Shown here: positions 60,637-64,000 of the stretch, piece after piece
Layout of the letters: every line of letters begins with the position of its first letter
Position numbering within the stretch: position 1 is the first letter of the stretch
NCBI GenBank assembly: GCA_949300425.1
Contig: CASGED010000015.1
Location: forward strand, 1-64,000
DNA length: 64,000 nt
Source: an uncultured Bacteroides sp.
Lineage (GTDB): Bacteria > Bacteroidota > Bacteroidia > Bacteroidales > Bacteroidaceae
Reading direction: 5' to 3'
Translations under genes and position numbers: made by a program
The notes under the pieces: model-generated
Databases searched by the model: none
Told to the model about the DNA's origin: nothing
The model's input: only the letters and a program-made list of their open reading frames with translations

Positions 60637-61551
60637 ATGAATAGACTGAAGTCTTTGCTGCTGGTGACATTCTCCGGAATGTGCCTGTTGGTTTCCTCGT
60701 GTGCACAGCAAACACAAGAAAAGACGGGAAACAAGGCGATTGCCAAACATGTAGTATTAATCGGCTTGGACGGATGGGGCGCCTATAGCGTGCCTAAGGC
60801 CGAGATGCCTACCGTCAAGCAGTTGATGGCGGACGGTTCCTATACGTTGGAGAAACGTTCGGTGCTGCCTTCGTCCAGTGCCGTCAACTGGGCAAGCATG
60901 TTCATGGGAGCCGGTCCCGAACTGCACGGGTACACGGAATGGGGCTCTCAAACGCCGGAACTTCCATCGCGCGTACTGAACGAGCACGGCATTTTCCCTA
61001 CGGTGTTCCAGCTGCTGCGTGAAGCCCGTCCTCATGCTGAAATCGGTTGCCTGCACCAATGGGGCGGCATTAAATATTTGGTGGACACATTGGCATTGAG
61101 CCATCGGGAACAGTTGCAACCCGAAGCCTTGTGCAGTGCCGCCGAGAAGTATATCAAAGAAAAACAGCCGGACTTGCTGGCCGTTTGCTTTGACGAACCC
61201 GACCACGTAGGACATGCCATCGGGCACGATACGCCGGAATATTATGCCAAGCTGAAGGAGCTGGACGCTTACATAGCCCGTATTGTTCAGGCGGTAAAGG
61301 ATGCCGGTATAGCTGACGAGACGATTTTCATCCTGACTTCCGACCATGGCGGCATTAACAAAGGTCATGGCGGAAAGACCATGCAAGAGATGCAGTCGCC
61401 TTTTATCATTTGCGGCAAGGGAGTGAAAAAAGGATTGGAATTCCATGAAAGCATGATGCAGTATGATGTAGCGGCTACCATCGCTTATGTCTTCGGACTG
61501 CAACAGCCGCAGGTATGGGTAGGACGTCCTATGGTACAAGTATTTGAATGA
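60637..61551 (+). CDS. Alkaline-phosphatase-superfamily hydrolase (lipoprotein)
   Basis: A 304-aa lipoprotein (lipobox LVSSC, C22). Two-metal site motifs of the nucleotide pyrophosphatase/phosphodiesterase branch: VLIGLDGWG (first Asp), SSSAVNWASM (likely Ser/Thr nucleophile region), FDEPDHVGHAIG (Asp/His ligands) and TSDHGGINKGHG. It lacks the CxPSR formylglycine motif of type I sulfatases, so a phosphodiesterase or phosphonate-type hydrolase is more likely than a classical sulfatase. Its place in the PUL suggests removal of a phosphorylated substituent from the glycan (inference). Confidence 0.82.
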   Translation: MNRLKSLLLVTFSGMCLLVSSCAQQTQEKTGNKAIAKHVVLIGLDGWGAYSVPKAEMPTVKQLMADGSYTLEKRSVLPSSSAVNWASMFMGAGPELHGYTEWGSQTPELPSRVLNEHGIFPTVFQLLREARPHAEIGCLHQWGGIKYLVDTLALSHREQLQPEALCSAAEKYIKEKQPDLLAVCFDEPDHVGHAIGHDTPEYYAKLKELDAYIARIVQAVKDAGIADETIFILTSDHGGINKGHGGKTMQEMQSPFIICGKGVKKGLEFHESMMQYDVAATIAYVFGLQQPQVWVGRPMVQVFE

Positions 61552-61572
61552 ACCATCTAACAACCAGGCACA

Positions 61573-62790
61573 ATGAACAGAACTTTATCACTCATATCAT
61601 TGGCTGTAGTTGTCCTGTCACTTTGCGCATGCCGGCCTTCCATGAAGGACCGGCTTGCGCAAAGCTTGGCCCGGGCTGACCAGCAATTGTCCGCTCAACT
61701 GGAAACGGTAACGGATTCGACACAGTTTCCCCGTACCACTAAGGACGGACGTTTGGTGACGACCCGCCGTAACGATTGGACCGAAGGTTTCTACCCCGGT
61801 TGCCTATGGTATATGTATGAACTTACGGGAGAGGAGAAATGGAAACAAGCGGCTACCCGCTGGACCGAGGCGTTAGAGCCTTTGAAAACCCTCACCAACC
61901 ATCATGACATCGGTTTCCTGATGTACTGCAGTTTCGGCAACGCTTATCGCCTGACGGGGAACGAACATTATAAGGAAGTACTGGTGGAAGCGGCACGGTC
62001 GCTTTGTACCCGTTTCAATCCCCATACCGGATGCATTGAGTCGTGGAACTACCGTAAGGCATGGAACGGAAAGGATGAATGGTTCTATCCGGTCATCATA
62101 GACAACATGATGAATCTGGAGCTGCTGTATTTTGCCGCGAAAGTCACCGGCGACACTCTCTTTACGCACGTGGCCAACACGCATGCCGCCACCACGGCCC
62201 GCAACCATTTCCGTCCGGACTATAGTTGCTATCACGTAGTGGATTACGACGAGCAAACGGGAGCTGTATTACATCGGGCTACGTGCCAGGGATTTACGGA
62301 TAATTCCGCTTGGGCGCGTGGTCAGGCGTGGGCTATATATGGTTTCACCATGGCCTATCGCGAGACCGGGCGGAAAGATTTCCTGGATGTCGCCGTGCGT
62401 GCGGCCGACTTTTGGTTGAATCATCCCCGCCTGCCCGAAGACGGCATTCCGTATTGGGATTTCAATGCGGGCGAAGAGGGTTATGCGCCCGATTGGGATT
62501 ACGATCCGCATGACTATCCCGTCATTCCCCGCGACGCTTCGGCAGCCGCCATCACCGCCTCCGCCTTCTTGGAATTGGCCGATTATGTACCGGCCGGGAA
62601 AAAGTACAGGACGGAAGCGGAACATATATTGAACTCGCTTTCCTCGCCTGAATACCTGGCGGAAGCGGGGACGAACGCCAATTTCATCCTAAAACATTCG
62701 GTGGGGAGTATTCCTCACGGAAGTGAGATAGACGTCCCTTTGGTGTATGCCGACTATTACTTTCTGGAGGCTTTGACACGCATGCGCTGA
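61573..62790 (+). CDS. Unsaturated glucuronyl hydrolase, GH88
   Basis: A 405-aa alpha/alpha-barrel enzyme that removes the unsaturated uronic acid left by polysaccharide lyases. Lipobox LSLCAC (C20). The two catalytic-site aspartates are visible: D112 in TNHHDIGFL and D177 in VIIDNMMNLELL. Also present: CQGFTDNSAWARGQAWAIYGF and the C-terminal GSIPHGSEIDVPLVYADYYFLEAL. It pairs logically with the PL8-type lyase beginning at 63596, from which it is separated only by a regulator gene. Confidence 0.94.
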   Translation: MNRTLSLISLAVVVLSLCACRPSMKDRLAQSLARADQQLSAQLETVTDSTQFPRTTKDGRLVTTRRNDWTEGFYPGCLWYMYELTGEEKWKQAATRWTEALEPLKTLTNHHDIGFLMYCSFGNAYRLTGNEHYKEVLVEAARSLCTRFNPHTGCIESWNYRKAWNGKDEWFYPVIIDNMMNLELLYFAAKVTGDTLFTHVANTHAATTARNHFRPDYSCYHVVDYDEQTGAVLHRATCQGFTDNSAWARGQAWAIYGFTMAYRETGRKDFLDVAVRAADFWLNHPRLPEDGIPYWDFNAGEEGYAPDWDYDPHDYPVIPRDASAAAITASAFLELADYVPAGKKYRTEAEHILNSLSSPEYLAEAGTNANFILKHSVGSIPHGSEIDVPLVYADYYFLEALTRMR

Positions 62791-62814
62791 CAGGGCAGAA
62801 ATCGAGTCTTTTTA

Positions 62815-62828
62815 TGGAGCATGCTCCA
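62815..62828. repeat. 14-bp palindrome after GH88
   Basis: TGGAGCATGCTCCA is a perfect palindrome, followed by a direct repeat of CATGCTCC at 62833-62840. No T-run follows, so a terminator call is not supported; a binding site or hairpin is possible. Confidence 0.45.
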
Positions 62829-62926
62829 TGTACATGCTCCGGTTGGCCGCGGACCGCTGAGATATAGAACGCTTACAGCTTTTATCTATATCTTGGCGGT
62901 TCTGTGTGTGTTTTCTAATTAGAATT

Positions 62927-62958
62927 TTTGCAAGAAGCAAAAGTTTATCTTACATTTG
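62927..62958 (+). promoter_or_regulatory. Promoter of the XRE-cupin gene (-33/-7)
   Basis: TTTG at 62927-62930, 20 nt, then TACATTTG at 62951-62958: a full match to the Bacteroides consensus, 40 nt before the ATG at 62999. It rules out the longer in-frame start at 62906. Confidence 0.8.
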
Positions 62959-62998
62959 CGAACGAAAAACTAATATCAAACGAAAAACTGAAAGTTTT

Positions 62999-63574
62999 AT
63001 GGATACAAGCAAGATTGTAGGCGAGAAGATCAAGTCGCTTCGTGAAAGTAAGAACATTAGTATGGAAGAGTTGGCCGAACGTTCGGGATTGGCCATAGAG
63101 CAAGTGGAACGCATTGAGAACAATATAGACCTTCCTTCGTTGGCGCCACTTATCAAGATAGCCAGGGTATTAGGCGTGCGCTTGGGTACTTTTCTGGACG
63201 ACCAGGATGAGACGGGTCCGGCTATTTGCCGTAAAGCCGATGCCAGCGACACCATCAGTTTCTCCAACAATGCCATACAGAGCCGCAAGCACATGGAGTA
63301 TCACTCGCTGGCCAAAGCGAAGGCCGACCGTCACATGGAGCCGTTTATCATTGATGTGGCTCCCACGCAGGACAATGAGTTTGTGCTTTCATCGCATGAA
63401 GGCGAAGAATTCATCATGGTAATGGAGGGAGTAATGGAAATATGCTACGGCAAGAATACTTTTCTGTTGGAAGCGGGCGATACCATCTATTATGATTCTA
63501 TCGTTCCTCACCACGTACATGCTTATCAGGGACAAGCCGCCAAAATATTAGCGGTAATTTACACACCCGTATAA
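62999..63574 (+). CDS. XRE-family regulator with cupin domain
   Basis: A 191-aa cytoplasmic transcription factor: N-terminal Cro/C1-type HTH (about 8-62; MEELAERSGLAIEQVERIENN) and C-terminal cupin sensor (about 105-190; EGEEFIMVMEGVMEI, GDTIYYDSIVPHHVHAY). Such proteins sense small ligands; in several Bacteroidales genomes close relatives lie beside acyl-CoA or metabolic genes. Here it is between GH88 and the PL8-type lyase with its own strong promoter, so it may be an independent gene or a local regulator of the lyase gene 21 nt downstream. Confidence 0.88.
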   Translation: MDTSKIVGEKIKSLRESKNISMEELAERSGLAIEQVERIENNIDLPSLAPLIKIARVLGVRLGTFLDDQDETGPAICRKADASDTISFSNNAIQSRKHMEYHSLAKAKADRHMEPFIIDVAPTQDNEFVLSSHEGEEFIMVMEGVMEICYGKNTFLLEAGDTIYYDSIVPHHVHAYQGQAAKILAVIYTPV

Positions 63575-63595
63575 ATATTAAAAAAGAATGTTGCC

Positions 63596-64000
63596 ATGCA
63601 TATCGCAAGTAAAGTAATTATAGGAGGAGTCTTGATGTTGTTCGCCGCATGCGGGAACACGCTTACTCCTGAGGAAGAATTGGCGTATATCAAACAGAAC
63701 TACGCTAAAATGTTGTTGCCTTCCGCAACGGATAAATATCATCTGAATGCCGCATTGACAAGTTTGTCGCCAGAAGGGAAAGGTTCCGACCAGGTCGTGG
63801 TAGAATTGTTCCAACGTTATCCTTCCAATCCGGAAACCATACAGACGTTCTTGTCTTCTCAAACAGATGAAGGTACGTGGCCGGATATTAATTACGAAGA
63901 TAAAAAACGTTCGGGATGGGAACCACGCATTCATACAGAACGTATATTGGAGTTAACCAAACTTTATTGTACGAAAGGAAGTCCCTATTATCATGCGCCC
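63596..64000 (+). CDS. PL8-type polysaccharide lyase, 5' part
   Basis: The first 135 residues of a lipoprotein that runs off the window. The signal ends in a lipobox LFAAC (C19). The residues DEGTWPDINYEDKKRSGWEP, HTERILELTKLY and KGSPYYHAP match the start of the alpha/alpha toroid of polysaccharide lyase family 8 (hyaluronate, chondroitin and xanthan lyases). The catalytic residues lie beyond the window, so activity cannot be judged. With GH88 upstream it gives the lyase/unsaturated uronyl hydrolase pair. The ATG at 63588 is out of frame and meets a stop after 9 codons. Confidence 0.8.
   Translation, partial: MHIASKVIIGGVLMLFAACGNTLTPEEELAYIKQNYAKMLLPSATDKYHLNAALTSLSPEGKGSDQVVVELFQRYPSNPETIQTFLSSQTDEGTWPDINYEDKKRSGWEPRIHTERILELTKLYCTKGSPYYHAP

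Noticed and set aside
62906..62998. 31-residue N-terminal extension of the XRE-cupin regulator
   Set aside because: The extension would span the full -33/-7 promoter (62927-62958); translation must start at 62999.
63578..63934. 118-aa minus-strand frame at the right edge
   Set aside because: It lies antisense to a lipoprotein start with PL8-like sequence on the plus strand.
1..64000. tRNA, rRNA or known riboswitch genes
   Set aside because: No cloverleaf-like sequence or recognisable riboswitch core was found by eye; a covariance-model search would be needed to exclude small ones.

Overview
The window is a piece of a Bacteroidales chromosome, most likely Bacteroides or a close relative. The evidence is paired SusC/SusD outer-membrane systems, a hybrid two-component regulator, 6-bladed beta-propeller lipoproteins, an NVEALA-type peptide, a RagB/SusD plus glycosidase locus, and promoters built on the Bacteroides -33/-7 pattern (TTTG, about 20 nt, TAnnTTTG). 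The species cannot be named from sequence alone.

Layout. 0-7.6 kb: the broken 3' part of an NtrC/RteB-like activator, an NSS sodium symporter, a helix-hairpin-helix protein, an M23 peptidase, alaS and a small 2[4Fe-4S] ferredoxin. 7.7-14.2 kb (minus): a threonine operon thrA - alternative homoserine kinase - thrC - mscS, preceded by a structured leader and split by an eleven-copy 23-bp tandem array. 14.2-22 kb: radA, a lone TonB-dependent receptor, and a minus operon metA - U32 (RlhA-like) - zinc-ribbon membrane protein. 22.2-27.7 kb: the arginine operon argR - GNAT - argG - pspC - argC - argD, interrupted between argC and argD by a small AT-rich GIY-YIG nuclease cassette bounded by 37-bp inverted repeats. 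27.8-31.9 kb: a hybrid two-component system (HTCS) gene.

31.9-46.4 kb is an accessory island. It encodes five kinds of envelope part: a Wzy/O-antigen-ligase-like membrane protein with TPRs, a cysteine-containing NVEALA-type peptide, a membrane-anchored thioredoxin-like protein with CxxC, four beta-propeller lipoproteins (one apparently deleted internally), and a transglutaminase-fold lipoprotein. A small extra signal peptidase I, an Rpn-type nuclease and a 3'-truncated ATPase are also there. 47.1-64 kb is a polysaccharide utilization locus (PUL): two SusC/SusD pairs, another propeller lipoprotein, GH16, GH29 fucosidase, an alkaline-phosphatase-fold hydrolase, GH88 unsaturated uronyl hydrolase, an XRE-cupin regulator and the start of a PL8-type polysaccharide lyase. 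PL8 plus GH88 implies a uronic-acid-containing, probably fucose-bearing, substrate.

Two signals not explained by the genes stand out. (1) Four promoters (SusC, GH16, the Wzy/NVEALA operon, the 2-TM/propeller operon) carry the same roughly 52-bp site in the same orientation, 46-48 nt upstream of a weak -7 box. A fifth, diverged version stands at the same distance before the signal peptidase gene. This looks like one operator joining the peptide/propeller island and the PUL in one regulon, possibly read by the AraC-type domain of the HTCS. (2) At least nine intergenic regions hold short tandem arrays of unrelated sequence but the same 22-23 bp period; two families recur at distant places.
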